Assembly (NCBI GenBank): GCA_008508345.1
Contig: QNGE01000897.1
Location: 17,062 to 81,061 of the forward strand
Direction of reading: 5' to 3'
Length of the DNA: 64,000 nucleotides
Source: Paragonimus westermani
Taxonomy: Eukaryota > Platyhelminthes > Trematoda > Plagiorchiida > Troglotrematidae
Of the stretch, positions 1 to 12,900 are shown piece after piece. The first letter of the stretch is position 1, and every line of letters starts with the position of its first letter. Below the pieces are notes generated by a model. That model ran no database searches and was not told the DNA's origin. It was given only the letters and a program-made list of their open reading frames with translations. Both the position numbers and the translations under genes were made by a program.

Positions 1-2189
1 TCAGAAGAAATTTGTTCAGACCCTACGGTTACCATGGCCCCCCATTACACACTTGACAACTCCGGAGGTCAATTTTGTCACCTAATTGTCGTCCAATTCA
101 CAACCGTTTGATGTAGTTATGTGACTAATTGCTCTTGAATTTTTCTCGCTTGACAACCATGATGGTATAAAATGTTATGTAATTGGCCCGATGATGAATA
201 ACCGAAAGCAGACTGTTCGCCAAAATCACCTTTTTCTTCTAAATTGAATTTCAGTGGAACTAACATTTCCTGCTCCATTTTCACACTGTTCTGCTATTTT
301 GCTACCTGCAGGTTTCTTTTTATTTAGATTGCTTATCAGAAAATGACCGACTGATTACGTTCCCACAACGTTGAGTGAGTCCATGGGATGGACTGATCAG
401 GGTTATTCGACCAGTTGTAGCTTGAACTCTTTATTAATTCATATCCTCAAATTATGAAAACGAACGTCTATTAGGCTGGCTGTAAATGAATACAACTATC
501 CTTTACATGTGTGTTACAGATGAAACCCTCAGATGAGTGCTCCCTGCAATCTCCTTGAACAAGCCGTTATTCAACTCAAAAACGTTTTGGATAGGTTGAA
601 CGACTTACTTTTGAGGGGGTTTTAAGTGTCAGGGGATGGTAACATCAAAATATCTTAATTAGGCCATTGGTGACGTCTGACGATATATTTCAACAACACT
701 ACGCTGGCGTGCACGTTGTTACAATTGAAACAACCAGGATGAGACGTGAAGGTGCCTGTGGATCTCATGCTAGCCAGATGAACCAATCACATTACAGCGA
801 CTATAGAATTGACCCTAATCGCAAATTGGCGTAAACAACCGGACGCTGGGTTAACTTGCAAATGGTCATATTTTACAACTATTTCATGCTGCGTATTTAC
901 ACACATTTCATTCATTTGTCCAACTTGAAGTAGGCACTACAACTTGTTACTCCGCAGTCGTGTTATTCTTGTCTCCGTCCCAGTAGACTGTGCTAAACCG
1001 CACAGCAGGGATCCGGATATAGCATCCAAGCCGGGATAAAACGTTTCGTCGAGCAAAGGCGTGTTGCATAAAAAACATGAATATGCGTGCAAAAGTAGTA
1101 TGAAATTCTAACTGACGCAGGCTTATTTTAGCCTCACATAAAGTATGTTCAAAGTAGAGTTATTCGGAAAGAAACGAGCGTGTTACCGGGCAACCTAATT
1201 TGAAGATCGAAATAATTATCGCGCAGTTCCAATTCTTTCACTTAGTTTGTTCACCAAAGATAACAAACAGAAGTTCAGAATGTAAGTAAACCTTGGAGTT
1301 TCATTAAAAATCTGGTGCACCAAGAGAAGCTAGTGCATGATTTCTATCAATAAACTGTTCATCCGGAAATCCTTAACACAGTTTTAACAACGGTGATATC
1401 TATGTACCTGGGTGTAAGATATAGTACACATACGGATGTCAAGAAAGAAAAATATACGAATCAGACAACATAAATCTCTACCGAACCTAGTGAAAAATAT
1501 GAGTTTGATAGTTTTGAACAAAAACGGAGCATGTAAAAATACATCGTGTTTTGAAACCCACGATGGAGTTACCGTAAACTCTGCGAGGAAGATGAGATCA
1601 ATACAAGGTTTGGAAGGGTTTCGCTTGTCTTCATGGTCATGGTTGTTGTTGTGACGGTTTTGGTTGACAGAGTGGTAAGTGTTTGAACCCTGCCGTTAAT
1701 GTAGGTGACATACTTGCAGGTATCAAAGCTCTAGTGGTTATGGTAACATCAGTCGATTGTGTCGCGGTTGCAGTAAACGGTGTACTTTTGTGTTTTCACT
1801 GTTTCCTGTAACATTTTTTATCGTCATTTGAGTTGTGCTTCTTGTCGTCCTAATAGTTTCTGTCTTTCTGTTTGATAATGTTTCGTTTTTGGCTGTTGTC
1901 TCAATTGCTAATTCGCATCGTTTTGTTACTCCTATATTCGGTGCAACTTTTCGGCACTGTTTGTTGTTAGCTCACTAAGTGCCCTAATTTCACCTTTTGT
2001 CATTGTATTTCCTTCTACGGATGCAGATTGATTTTTCGCTTACACAATTTTCTTTTCAGTAGCTCGTTTGTTATCAATTTTGGCTGAGTTAACTGCATGT
2101 TTCGGAGATTTGATTAATGCTATCTCACCAGTTATGGTGAGTCGTGTATTTTGCAGGTTTCGTTGTCGTCATCCTGTCGATCGCATTTG
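1..2189. other. No gene recognised
   Basis: AT-rich DNA with only short, unrecognisable open frames. I see no transposon protein motif, RNA gene or clear tandem repeat. It could be intergenic or intronic. Confidence 0.5.
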
Positions 2190-2335
2190 AGTGGCTTCGT
2201 AGCTCAGCTGGTAGAGCGCTTGCCGTGTTGAGGCATGCTGTGTCTGTCGCTGGTTCGAATCCAGCCGAAGCCCTGACTTTTCACAGTTGGCTCTCATCTG
2301 AATTCATAAATCTGCCACACTACTCATTAGTAATA
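2190..2335 (+). repeat. tRNA-derived SINE, copy 1
   Basis: The first 80 nt (2193-2272) fold like a tRNA. A 7-bp acceptor stem (GGCTTCG with CGAAGCC) encloses a D-arm/A-box-like TAGCTCAGCTGGTAGAGCG and a T-arm GCTGG-TTCGAAT-CCAGC, which is a good pol III B box. The anticodon stem is imperfect (TTGCC against GGCAT) and about 12 nt separate it from the T-arm. A ~60-bp tail follows (ACTTTTCACAGTTG...CACACTACTCATTAG). The same head plus tail recurs 305 bp downstream, while the DNA upstream of the two copies is unrelated. That pattern fits a retroposed tRNA-derived SINE better than two tRNA genes. Confidence 0.7.
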
Positions 2336-2494
2336 AAATTTCTATGCTCAGCAGTGGCGTTGGTGGATTCCAGCGTGAACTGTTTGAGAAATCCTGCCGG
2401 GGCAGTCGATCCCCTGAATCATTTGGTGGATTCCATATGAGAGAGTGGGACGGGTGGATAACAGAGTCCAAATGTGAAATTTCCGAGCTCCCGG

Positions 2495-2635
2495 TGTGGC
2501 TTCGTAGCTCAGTTGGTAGAGCGCTTGCCGCGTTGAGTTATGCTGTGTCTTTCGCTGGTTCGAATCCAGCCGAAGCCCTGACTTTTCACAGTTGATTCTC
2601 ATCTAAATTCATAAATCTGCCACACTACTTATTAG
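2495..2635 (+). repeat. tRNA-derived SINE, copy 2
   Basis: Second copy of the repeat at 2190. The tRNA-like head at 2498-2577 is again 80 nt with the same acceptor stem and B box, followed by the same ~60-bp tail. The anticodon stem is more decayed (TTGCC against GTTAT), while the acceptor and T arms are unchanged. The preserved promoter arms and decayed anticodon arm argue against a translating tRNA. Confidence 0.7.
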
Positions 2636-3230
2636 AACCCAACAACAGTCTGACTGATAAACAACAATGATTATGAGTAAAATAAACATTTCCACCAAAA
2701 CATGTTTGTATGATGTGTAACTCTGTCCCTAACCCTTTTACGCTAGCTGATGGCAAGTCTGTTTACTTTTACTATGGTTTTCAGATGTTCATGGATTTCA
2801 ATATTATTTCATGTTTTACGGCTTGCTCTTTTAAGATAAGGAACATACAGAACTTCTGCTTGCTAGTCTAATCACTAATCATTTAGCTCAGTGCATCAAG
2901 AACGTAATATGCAGCTGATGGATTTAGTCAAATTCTCACAAATATTTGCTCTTCAAATCTCTTCACTAATTGCTATTTGATTACACGTAGAAATTTACGA
3001 GAGGGTGACTGAGTTAATTGTGTTAGTATATTTTAACCTTCTAATGTGTTCACCAGAGTATGTTGTAATTGCGAACACTTGTCAGTTAACCACTGACACC
3101 ACTGTGGATTAAATTAAGAGAGTCGCGAACAAAATTCTCAAGAACTTACTAGTAACAACTGCGAGCGATTTTTCCTACGTTTAAAAATGTCAACGTGGAA
3201 AACTTCGCCCATACTGTCTTATTTTATATA
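2636..3230. other. No gene recognised
   Basis: Spacer between the SINE pair and the gypsy element. No motif or repeat identified. Confidence 0.5.
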
Positions 3231-3860
3231 GTTGTGTCGGAGATAAATCTAATTCCCAGAACATGTTTTATTTGTCTTTGGAAAGGCCTAACTCATTACC
3301 CTTTGAAGTGACCGTTATGGTCTGCACGGCCATGTGCCACTTTGCCCTCCACGAGCGCTCTCAGCGTTTGTACCAAGTTTCGACACGCCGCCTACATGCT
3401 CGCCTTTTAAGTGGGGCATCACTGTACTCTCTGGGTCTTTGTCTGGTCCACCTTCTGACCTTGTTTCCTCAGCGGTCAAAAGTCCCATAATTATGAACTA
3501 GTTTTTCACCGTGTTGTCTTCGGATCGAGTGACGTGGGAAGAGCTGTCCAGAGACCAGTCTTTTTTCTGTGTTCACATGTTGGCCTCAGGTGGTTGAATT
3601 GGCCGAGAAATCGCGAATTGGCCGTCGTTCCGTTACCCGACGTAACATCAACCGTTATTCTGTTATCTGTTTACGCGCTCGTAGGCCGTAGATCTAGTAA
3701 CATTTTTTCCAACATGTCTTGCGCTTTTCAGTCATAGTTGAGGAATTCGTTGATGTGATGCATTTTCTCGCGCACCAGCTCAAGCTTATCTAGGCGCTGA
3801 TTGGTCGTTTGTCTAAACTAAGGTTGGCCTTACCGGCGTCAGCCGGTGGGAAGCAATTAG
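3231..3860 (+). mobile_element. Possible 5' LTR/leader of gypsy element A
   Basis: Stretch just upstream of the gag-like remnant, less AT-rich than its surroundings. It has a TATA-like TTTTATATAG at 3220-3230, and GACGTGGG near 3531 sits where a primer-binding site could lie. The position suits an LTR plus leader, but I found no second LTR copy in the window, so the boundaries are guesses. Confidence 0.3.
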
Positions 3861-3869
3861 TTGACGCTG

Positions 3870-4450
3870 TCCCAAGAGGCATCACCGAGTTTTATTAGAA
3901 TGTACAGGCCAGTCTGTCATTTGATGCCTGGTTCAGACGGTACGAAGGCCTGTTCCATGTCGATTTGGGCATGCGGGATGAACCGTGGAAGGCTCGTCTC
4001 TCCCTACGCAAACTTGGTACTGGTGAGCGCAAGAATTATGCCAACCTCATCCTTTCAAAGAACCCACACGATACCTCCTTCAAGGAAGCAGTAGGGTCAC
4101 TGCAGTTCATTTCCGGTGATCAGATTTCCCTGTTCAACACAAGGCAGCAGTGCCTGAAACTGGCCAGGTTAGACGACAATAACTACGTCACCTACGGCAG
4201 TGTTTAAACCGTGAGTGTCAGTGGTTCAAGCTTGATTCACTCACCGAGTACCAATTTGATTGCCTAGGGTTCGTCTGCTGTCTCTACTCTGCGAAAGACG
4301 CAGACATCCGTGCTCGCTTGCAGAACAAGTTCGAGCAGGATTCCATGAAGACATTTCAGATGCTTACCACTAAATGCCGTCGCCTCGTCGACGTCAGAAA
4401 CGACAATGTAATCTTCCAATGTGGCATTGATGCCGTACACGCGGTTTAAT
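3870..4450 (+). pseudogene. Ty3/gypsy gag remnant (element A)
   Basis: Conceptual translation gives a coherent capsid-like stretch: a W/F-rich lead, then DEPWKARLSLRKLGTGE, LSLRKLGTG followed by YANLILSKNP, FKEAV, and further on REC and QNKFEQD. This pattern is typical of gag from trematode gypsy elements related to CsRn1 (family knowledge). Gag would form the particle packaging the element RNA. In-frame stops (such as the TAA at 4205) break it, and the zinc-knuckle region beyond about 4450 is too decayed to read. It lies directly upstream of protease and RT remnants on the same strand, as in an intact element. Confidence 0.7.
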
Positions 4451-4724
4451 CCGGCTCATATGGTTTGGAAAATGGTACGCGAACCCAGGATCTCTCACAG
4501 AATTCTACACCTGGTTAACTTCCTGCAGGACTTGGTTCACCTTTCCTGCACCCATACACCAAAAAGCAACCTCCTTCCCCGTGCTGACATTGTAGCACCT
4601 AGCACTTCCATCATGACTGTCCTGTCAGACTGCGCTAGTGCTCTCGGTGTGGTCAACTGGGGCACAAGAATAACTTTATCAGATCCGGCACAATGACAGT
4701 GGTTCGTGTACCTCAAAGTCGTGG

Positions 4725-5100
4725 TATAATCTCAAGTTCAACTCCATGCTTGGATCCAAACTGGGTGGCAGATTCCTGAGCCTGTTGACCACCCTCTAAG
4801 TTGACGTACCTGATTAGCAGAAGTTCGTGTAGGTCATGATAAATGGTTTTCAAGTTCGATTGCAGTTGGACATTACGTTGGATATTACAGTCGTCCAGAG
4901 GAATCTCTGGAGAAAGCTCGACCGACCTTCGATTCGACAGACTTCGCAATCCACCGCCAGCGTATGTGGTGGCCTTTTGCAATTGACTGGCCAATTGTAG
5001 CGTCGCACCTCAATCCGAGGCAAAACTATTAAACACTTCTGCTACATCTTTGGCTCGAATATCAATTTATTCGGCTAAGACAACTTGGCCTGGCCGATTT
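4725..5100 (+). pseudogene. Gypsy aspartic protease remnant (element A)
   Basis: From about 4836 the + strand reads MINGFQVRLQLDITLDITVV, then NLWRKLDRPS, then LLQLTGQL. This is the layout of a retroelement pepsin-type protease, whose family signature is LQLDTGSD or LDTASDI. The catalytic Asp survives, but the next two residues read Ile-Thr instead of Thr-Gly/Ala, so the active site is degenerate. In-frame stops follow at about 5000 and 5070. The protease would have cut the Gag-Pol polyprotein, and it sits between gag and RT as expected. Confidence 0.65.
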
Positions 5101-5159
5101 TTCAAACCGAGCATTATGCAGTCAGGTGCAGTCCCCTGCCGCGCCACGCAATGCGACAA

Positions 5160-5990
5160 CTGAAATCGTCCAACGGTTTGCGCCAGTGTTTTGAAGGAGG
5201 TCTGCGACACTCACCTCGGACCCAAGCATTCCTGCAGCTATCTAATGGAATTCTACTTGTTTTCCGTTCAAAAAGATTGGTACGGTGCGCAGCTTCGCAT
5301 TCGTATATTGAGGGCCCAAAGGCCATGGGGAGCAGGGCTTCCTCATTATTGTGAGGTATTCTCCCTGGGCCACTCCAATCACTGTGATCAAAAAAACTTA
5401 TCGCTCGATTCGCATCTTTGTCTATTTCCTAACTATACTCAATTCTGCTTTGAAAACGAACTGCTGTTCATTTCCGGTACTAGACGATCTGTACACAACC
5501 CTCAATGGCGGAACTTGTTTTGCCAAACTGGACCTTGCAGAGGCTTATCTGTAAATCGGGGTCGCACCAGAATCCCGTGATTTGGTCACTGTCAAGACCC
5601 ACCGTGGGTTAGTTCGATATACCAGACTGCCGTTTGGTAACTTGAGGGCTCCTGCGATTCTCTAGCGGGTAATGGATACGATGCTCACTGGTCTGTCCAG
5701 AGCAGCTGCGTATCTGGAGAATATCTTGACTGTAGAACGCACCCTGGACGAATTGCAAAGTCGAATTCATGCTGTCCTGGAGCGTATCCAAGTCTAAAGC
5801 ATTCGTTTGCGACCGAAGAATTATCAATTCCTTCTTCAACTCATCAAATACCTAGGCTTCATTTTTGATGCAGCTGGCTGTCATCTTAAACCTGAGAGCA
5901 TCCGGGCTACTCAACAAATATCGCCACCCGAAGATGTTTTTCACTTCGTTTCTTCTTTGGTTTGATCCGCTACTCCGGAGAGTTTCTGTC
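5160..5990 (+). pseudogene. Gypsy reverse transcriptase remnant (element A)
   Basis: RT homology is spread over frames. YSPWATPITVIKKTYRSIRI is the fingers region, and motif A reads CFAKLDLAEAYL at about 5515-5552, followed by a stop (5552-5554). Motif B region RYTRLPFG lies near 5618. The catalytic YLDD box has become YLEN (about 5707), replacing both aspartates' acidic pair, so the enzyme is dead. The following ELQSRIHAVLERIQ and IKYLGFIFDAAG match the palm/thumb of the gypsy family. Multiple stops and frameshifts separate the blocks. Confidence 0.85.
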
Positions 5991-5999
5991 CTCGTTACA

Positions 6000-6602
6000 C
6001 AACGTCCAGGCCCCACTCAAGCGTTTGCTGAAAAAAGACGCATCTTGATGCCAGTCTGACGACTTTGCAACCGTATTCGTTCAGCGGAACTTGATGCTAA
6101 GTTTCAACCTGCTCTTCGTCTGCTATAACCCCAAGTTGCCAATCGTCGTGACAGCCGATGGTTTCAATCGAGGTGTCTGCACAGTCGTCCTGTGTGCGTT
6201 CCCCGACAGATCGGAAGCATCAGTTGAGCATGCCTGTAGAACACTAAGAGCTGCTGAGAACCATGGATAAATAGAAAGGGAGGTTTTCCCATGGGTTTCG
6301 TATTGAAACGGCTTCATAAGCTGATCTATGGTCAGTCGTTCACCCTACTAACCGATCACAAGTCACTACTGTCAATCTTTGGTTCAAGGAACGGCGTACC
6401 GGTGCATTCAGTTGACCGACTTAAACCCTGGGCCACTATCTTGATCAGCTTTGACTTTAAGATCCGGCACCAAAAGACAGAGGATTTTGGGCAAGTCGAT
6501 GCTCTCCCACGCTTCATCAGTAAGCATCGACCGGTCGAAATAGATGCGACGATCGCCACAATGTCCTTTAAGCCTGACACAATCGGAAAATTATCCGAGT
6601 AG
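6000..6602 (+). pseudogene. Gypsy RNase H remnant (element A)
   Basis: An uninterrupted stretch at 6291-6602 reads LIYGQSFTLLTDHKSLLSIF, then VPVHSVDRLKPWA, DFKIRHQKTEDF and QVDALPRF. This is the C-terminal half of a gypsy RNase H, whose signature is TDHKPL followed by an A-D-ALSR motif. The N-terminal half, about 6000-6290, is broken by stops. The domain would have removed RNA from the RNA-DNA hybrid during reverse transcription. Confidence 0.8.
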
Positions 6603-6975
6603 TCCATGCCCTTCCGGTCACTGCAGTTGACAGTGAGCAGTCCACAGGAGAAGATCAGGTTCTCCACCAGGTTGTTCAGCACAGCAAGGGCCGTGGTCGT
6701 GCCACAACTCTGTCAGGAGATCTACAACAGCTACAACAGCGCCTCGAGTCTCTCTCCGTAGGTGGAGACTACCTGATGTTTGTAGATCGTGTCTTGTCTT
6801 CGTCTGTTGGTTCGCTTCAGCGCTACGTGGGCCACCCAGGCACTGATCGAATGATAGAGTTCGGCAGCACCTATGATTACTCGCCCAGCACGAATTGAAG
6901 ACGTGATCAAACACTGTTCCAGTTACAAGTAGGCTGCTCGAAACCCACCTTATTGAGTAACATTCGAACGCCTCG
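6603..6975 (+). pseudogene. Gypsy integrase N-terminus remnant, truncated (element A)
   Basis: After RNase H the + strand reads RYVGHPGTDRM (about 6820-6855), characteristic of the zinc-binding N-terminus of gypsy integrases. Shortly after come IEDVIKHCSSYK and a KNPPY-like stretch. Stops are frequent. I can find no D-D-E core or 3' LTR beyond about 6970, so the element is truncated here or its 3' part has decayed past recognition. Confidence 0.6.
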
Positions 6976-9900
6976 CTGATTGCTATGGTATCCAAAGAAC
7001 CTCACGGTATGCTGACCAAAACTGTAGTGTTCACTTGCAGTTTTGCCGGAAGCTGTTAATTTGTCAGAGAACTAATTCAAAAATATCATGTGCTATCCTT
7101 CAGATACGTCTGCAGTTAGCACGTCGTCAATATGGGGGCTGACATGCGCCAAAACCAGCTTAAGTGCATTTATAATACGCGGAAACTTTTGAGAATCGTT
7201 TCATAAACCAGACATCATTGGTAGAAAATAAAATAATCCGGATGGTATGACGACGAATGTTTTGCCGATATGTTTGTTAACAATTGTGATCCGGTAGAAA
7301 ACGTGCAACAGATCAATTTGGTGTATCATGAAGACTAGCCGTGAAGCACTGCATAGGCGGAATCGAATAAACTACAGGTTCCGAAGTGTTATTAAATAAT
7401 CGTTAATATCCACATAGGCGCCAACTTTTCGGAGTTTATGACACACTTCAAGGCATGTCTTGGAAGTGATGTGTTCGACATTTTAAAAATGCAGACGTCG
7501 GCTGGTATGAACATGCTCAGTCTGAACATCTTCAAAATTTAACTCGGACAAAAACCATCATCAACAGACTGTATGTTAACTGTAACTGACAGGTATTCGG
7601 AGGTTTGAAGGACATAAGTTAGAAAAATTCAACTGTTCAGAGCTATCATATTCAGGTAAATGCTTTCGTTCTGGCGCGTCAAATCTGAGTGTCCTTTCTG
7701 TTACCAAAACTTAGCAATGTATATCCTTGCCACCACAGTAATTTCAGCCACGGCCTACGGCCTCACTGAGCAACCCTTCTGGTTATTGCATTCTAAACTG
7801 ATATGAAGCTGAACCGAAATTTACTAAGTGAATATCAAACGCACTCCTTTGAGCAATACTCAGGTTGTGGAAAACATTTTCTATTGTACTAGCAATGGTG
7901 TTGGTTTGAATTTTTATGTGAGTGAGAATTTTGTTTGCCCTACCAATCGTAAACTTTAAATGCAGACTTGCTCAGCAATAGAACCAGAGAAAATAATTCC
8001 ACCAAAATACACAAAAATACTGAGGACGGTCAAAAACATTCAGCGCAAGTAACCAATATGTATGGGGCAGTCAAAAGTTAATTACACTTCTTTTGAATTG
8101 ATAGTGCTTTACCGAGCATAAGACATTTTTGGTGAAACTATGAGAGTTTACTCTGCAGATACAGCAGTGTGAAAAAATGTTGGGGTTGGATCTACGCTTG
8201 TTTCTGTAGGACGAATTGAGGTTATGCAGTAGGACCCGGGTGATATGTCGAAAAGCTTCCGTCTAATTTGTGTACACTCCAAAAGCAGACTTCAGAGTCA
8301 TACATGTTTTCTCTCGTCATCACATTCCATATTCTGCACAGAAGATCAAGTTAGTCTTCTTCCAGAATGATGGAGCAAGTTTAGCATCCTTTGTTTTGGT
8401 CCTGAACACCGATCAATATTGGACATATGTGGCGGTTTTACGTAACACAAACGACTTAGTGTTGATTGACTCTACAGGCCATTCGGCCCAGTGAATGCCT
8501 ATAGGGCAGGTCCCGTCGGATCACATGACTAACGGCGATTGCTAGGAGGTGCTAGGCTTCTTATGCTTCTGGAATCCGAGGACCCCACTGTACTGCAACA
8601 AATGGGAAAACAGTTTTATTTACGTTTATAAGAAATTCATCTTAAGGCAACGTGCAACGATGGCCAGAGTGACCGTTGACTAATGTGAGGGACATCAGAT
8701 TGGCCACTCACAAAATCATCCAGTCTGGTTCAACTGACTGTACTCCATACCAACTGCTAACTGCTCGTACTGTAGACACTGTAAGCTGTTCTCGACCGCA
8801 CCTGATCCTCTGCGTTCTCAAACAAAATGGGAGAAGCGTGAAGTAGTTTTGGAGTTCACATTGTCAAACTCATTCGACCAGTCCGCACAAAGTTAGAATC
8901 ATAAGGAATCTACTTGCAGCGGATTAACTCGGCTTCAGTACCTGCCGCTTTAACTTGCTTCGTTCAGAACGTTTAAACTGAATAATTCTATGTGAAATCT
9001 CGCCAACGCTGTGAATCTGTGTGGAATGCACGTAATCGGTAAGTTAGTATTGAGGTCCACTACAGTGCGTTCGTTCTGTGTTTTAACGATCCACGTAAAT
9101 GTAAATTTTCTGACATTCGATGCGATAGTTAAACTTTTTCCACATACATGTATACACTGGATTTCTTGCCCGACTTCTCTTTCAAACGTTAATTCACACC
9201 CGGCACCACTCCATTCATTTATGCAAGCCTATGTGTACAAATCAATGTATACTTTTCCGAATATGTTGTTCTGTGTTTTTGCTAGCTGATACCGTTCCTG
9301 ATCATAGCGAAAGTGACTGTTTGAAATCAACGGCCTGCTGTTTCGAAAAAATTTCGCCACTTTGGTGAATTGTATTTCGTTGATCTCTTGCCGGTTTCCT
9401 TTGTTCGTATGTTATGGACAGTAACTGTTGTCATTTTTTCTCATAACCAGAATGATTCAAATAATTTACATTTCAACTACGTTACAGAAACATAGATGCT
9501 TGTTCTCCTGCCCATGTTTTTCCGATCTGTTATCGCGAGATATCTGTGCAAAGATGAGTTTGAAAACTCTTGAAAACGACATCATACTACATCAGTAGGT
9601 CTCCTAATAATAAATTCTGTCTTATCCCATCTCCCCATGTCTACGGAGAAAACGGACTTCTCTCGAAAGTAAATTTTCACGCAGCCACCTCCATTAGTTT
9701 GTCTTGCTAGTTGTAAAATTCTCTTCGGCATTTTTTATTATCTCGCTTCTTCTGTTTTCCCACTGAGGTTTGAATTTTTGTGGATCTGTGCCTATAGATA
9801 GCTCCAAAAAGTGTTCTTTGGCTTAAGAACTACAGCTGACAAAACTGCTGAAGGGACTGAAATACTAGTTTAGCTTTTGGAGTAATTTACCAGAAAATAG

Positions 9901-12900
9901 CTTAAAACTTTGTGCGTTGATGGGTTCTACATATGGTTAGTGTGAAGTTTGGAAGTCAATAGTTTTGAGATCACACTGATAAGTGACTCAAGATACGTTC
10001 AGGTATTCAACGCTCACAGTTATCCGCGTCTAATTATTCAGCCAAATGTAGTACTTGTTGCTTTCAAACATACTGCCTGTGTTGGTAGTTTGACCATTAC
10101 CGAAATCCACGCCTTTCACTGACGGGTCTCTTCTAAAATATAGTCGCTTTAAATTGATGAAGTGACTTTGGAGTGCAATATAGTTTTGTTTTTGCCCAAA
10201 ATGAACATCTCACTTATCTGTGAGCTCATGTAAGTAGAAATTGACTTCTCTTCTAAGTATTCTAAGTCGTCGAATACAGTGTCACAAACTGAAAGCAAAT
10301 GAACGATTAATTGTTTGCGTTCACCGGTGTGAAATCAGTGTCAGGCACTTCAATTCATTGTGATGGAGAATTTTACGTTATCGATAAGTGGTTTTTTCTT
10401 TCTGTTCTTGCATACATCTTCCTTGTTTAATTGGTTTTCTGTTGATTTCGGAAACAAAGAGAGAATTGCGTTCTGTTAGTCAAATGTAGCAACCACACTG
10501 GAGAATACAAAATTCACAAAAACAAGTCACCTCGTCCATACTGACGTTTACCGCATTTGTGTTGTGCACCGGAACATACCTTCGTCATAGTTTTACTAGC
10601 CCACAGCACGCAGTGAAATTTTGTTGAGTTGAACAGACAAACGAAAGTGACTAGGGAAATGACTGACATTCATTAGCATTTACGTAGGTAGTGGTTACCG
10701 GAAAGTTGACAGAAAAACAAGTCATGAGTAGGGACAGTGCACTTAAAGCACATTCCGATTTGTCCATCCCGGTAGGCTAGGAGCTATTTGTCGTCTGTAT
10801 TTGCGAGGTGGTACTTTATCAGGGTGTTTTATCCTCGAAGAGATTAGGCGAAACCTATCGCCGAAAGACACACAATGACAACCGCGTTATCCAATACACT
10901 GCCCCAACTCTGACGGGCTGAGGGGTACCCAATGGATCAATAATACCATAAATCGCTGCAAACCTGAGGTCATGTGATTCTGGCATCCACCACTCATTGG
11001 GACAAACCAACCAATTTATACATCATGGCTGAATGATTCATCGATGAGTAGTTGCCGTTCAATTCATTTTTATCACTTTTGCATTTTTGAAGAATTTTGT
11101 TGACTCCGTGTTTACTGTACATACCTTCCTGACTTTCCAGCTATGTGTAATATGTCGTGGTTATTTCAATTTGCAACTTATTTGACCCAAAACACTTTCT
11201 GATTGAAGTCAGTTCCATATCCGATTACTTCTATAACTGAGTAGACAGGTTCCTGCTTTAATTGGAGTGAGAGTAATGCCTACCAATATAAGTGTGACCT
11301 ATTTGCATCTTGCAAACACCATGCGGGAAGAACAGAACAAGATTTCAGAATTTACATGGGATTCAATTAGGGTATGTCACATGTGGAGTCACGGTACTGA
11401 GTGTAATCAGCAATTATTGTCCCAAACGATTGACCACCGAAAGCAGACCTAAAGTGCAGATGGGGACCACTGATCTCAGCGATCAACCGCGGGTTGGGCT
11501 CGTATCCCCAACCTAGTAAGCGTGACAAAGTCTTTACCGGTTGAAAATACAGGCCATGCTGCAAATCACGCACATGGATTGGTCAACACAAATGTCAAGC
11601 TAGTCCGAGTACGATGTATTTGAAATGTGAGCTGCATATGCACTGCCTGTGATCTACTGCTGATCTCAATGTTTTCAAGGGCTTACACCTGTAACTTAAT
11701 CGTCCCAAATGTTGAAGGCACCCTTAGGTTTACAAAAGAAAACAGATAAAAATGACTGAAATAAAAACCTGACTCATTGAAACGGGGCAATGTATTTAAC
11801 AACAAGAGTCGCTCAAATCACGCAGTAAACGAAAGTGACTTACGTGGTTGACATCAACCCTGATGGTTATGAGTTATTCCATTCTACGTGACACCACAGG
11901 TGACCTTCGTGAGTTCACCTAAAGCCGTCCAACTCTATGGCGCTCGACAAGCTGACTGTAAAGTCGCAAACGTTTACCGATATATTGAAAAGAGCACAGC
12001 ACCTTGATGGATAGTGACTTCAGTTCTGTAGACAGATTAAAACAGAGCGTTTGTGAAGTTTCTAGGAGGAACAATTCAATATTGGCATGACATTCCCGAA
12101 ACTGATTCAACATTTATGTGCCTCGTAGGCTGGTCAACTGAGAGATGTAAAATAATGTATTATGGGCGCCAAACCAGATGTTCCTAGTATACGATCCCAC
12201 TGTAAGTGGCGATGTTCGTAAAAGTGAACTACTGGTTAGCTTTAGTGATGATTTTTCGGACCACTAGAGAAGACCTGCACGGTTGTCAGCGTAACAATCA
12301 TCACCAAAGTTCTATCAGTCGTGATTTGACGTCGGCGAGTAAAAATTATAATTCCAAGGCACAAACAATCAAGTTTCACTGTTGCTTTTATACTATTTCA
12401 CGTAAAGTGATGAGGTTACAAGACAGACTGGATAATGGCGTGTTGATGGGCGCACTTACTTAGTAAATAAAACGTCACCTTCAATTAGCGAAGGTCATCT
12501 AGGTAAGTCAGACACGAATGGTACCGGTTTCCACATTTGATACGCACCGCCTGATTGCTGCTAGAACTGCTACCATGTTTATTATGAGCAAACATGAACG
12601 ATACATGCCAAATATTGTTGGACTATACAGCATCCTGTGATCCCGGTCTACACAGTGATAGTGTAGTGAGGAAAGACGATCGCATCATACTACCCACACC
12701 ACTATTCAGTAGCCGCATGGATCGAAATGATCGCGGGATGAATACGGGAGATAAAAGGGAAGGATCGTTGGAAGGCAGAATGACATTTAATGGCTGTCGC
12801 CACATGATGGAACCGAGACATGGTGTCCAAAGCGACTGGAGCGTCCTCAGAAGAGTGCGGTGTGCAAATGAGTGTTTTTGTTTCTAGTCCCGTTGAGAGG

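Noticed and set aside
2193..2577. Two functional tRNA genes (apparent anticodon GTT)
   Set aside because: Anticodon stems are mispaired, about 12 nt separate the anticodon and T arms, and both copies carry the same non-tRNA tail, as in a SINE.
5114..5326. Open frames on both strands at 5.1-5.6 kb
   Set aside because: Shadow frames of the decayed gypsy RT; only the frame with RT motifs was kept.
6618..6995. 125-codon - strand open frame
   Set aside because: Antisense to the gypsy integrase N-terminus; no domain and no splice support.
11470..11520. Possible tRNA or SINE T-arm (GGTTGGG...CCCAACC)
   Set aside because: No acceptor stem, no A box at the right distance, no second copy found.
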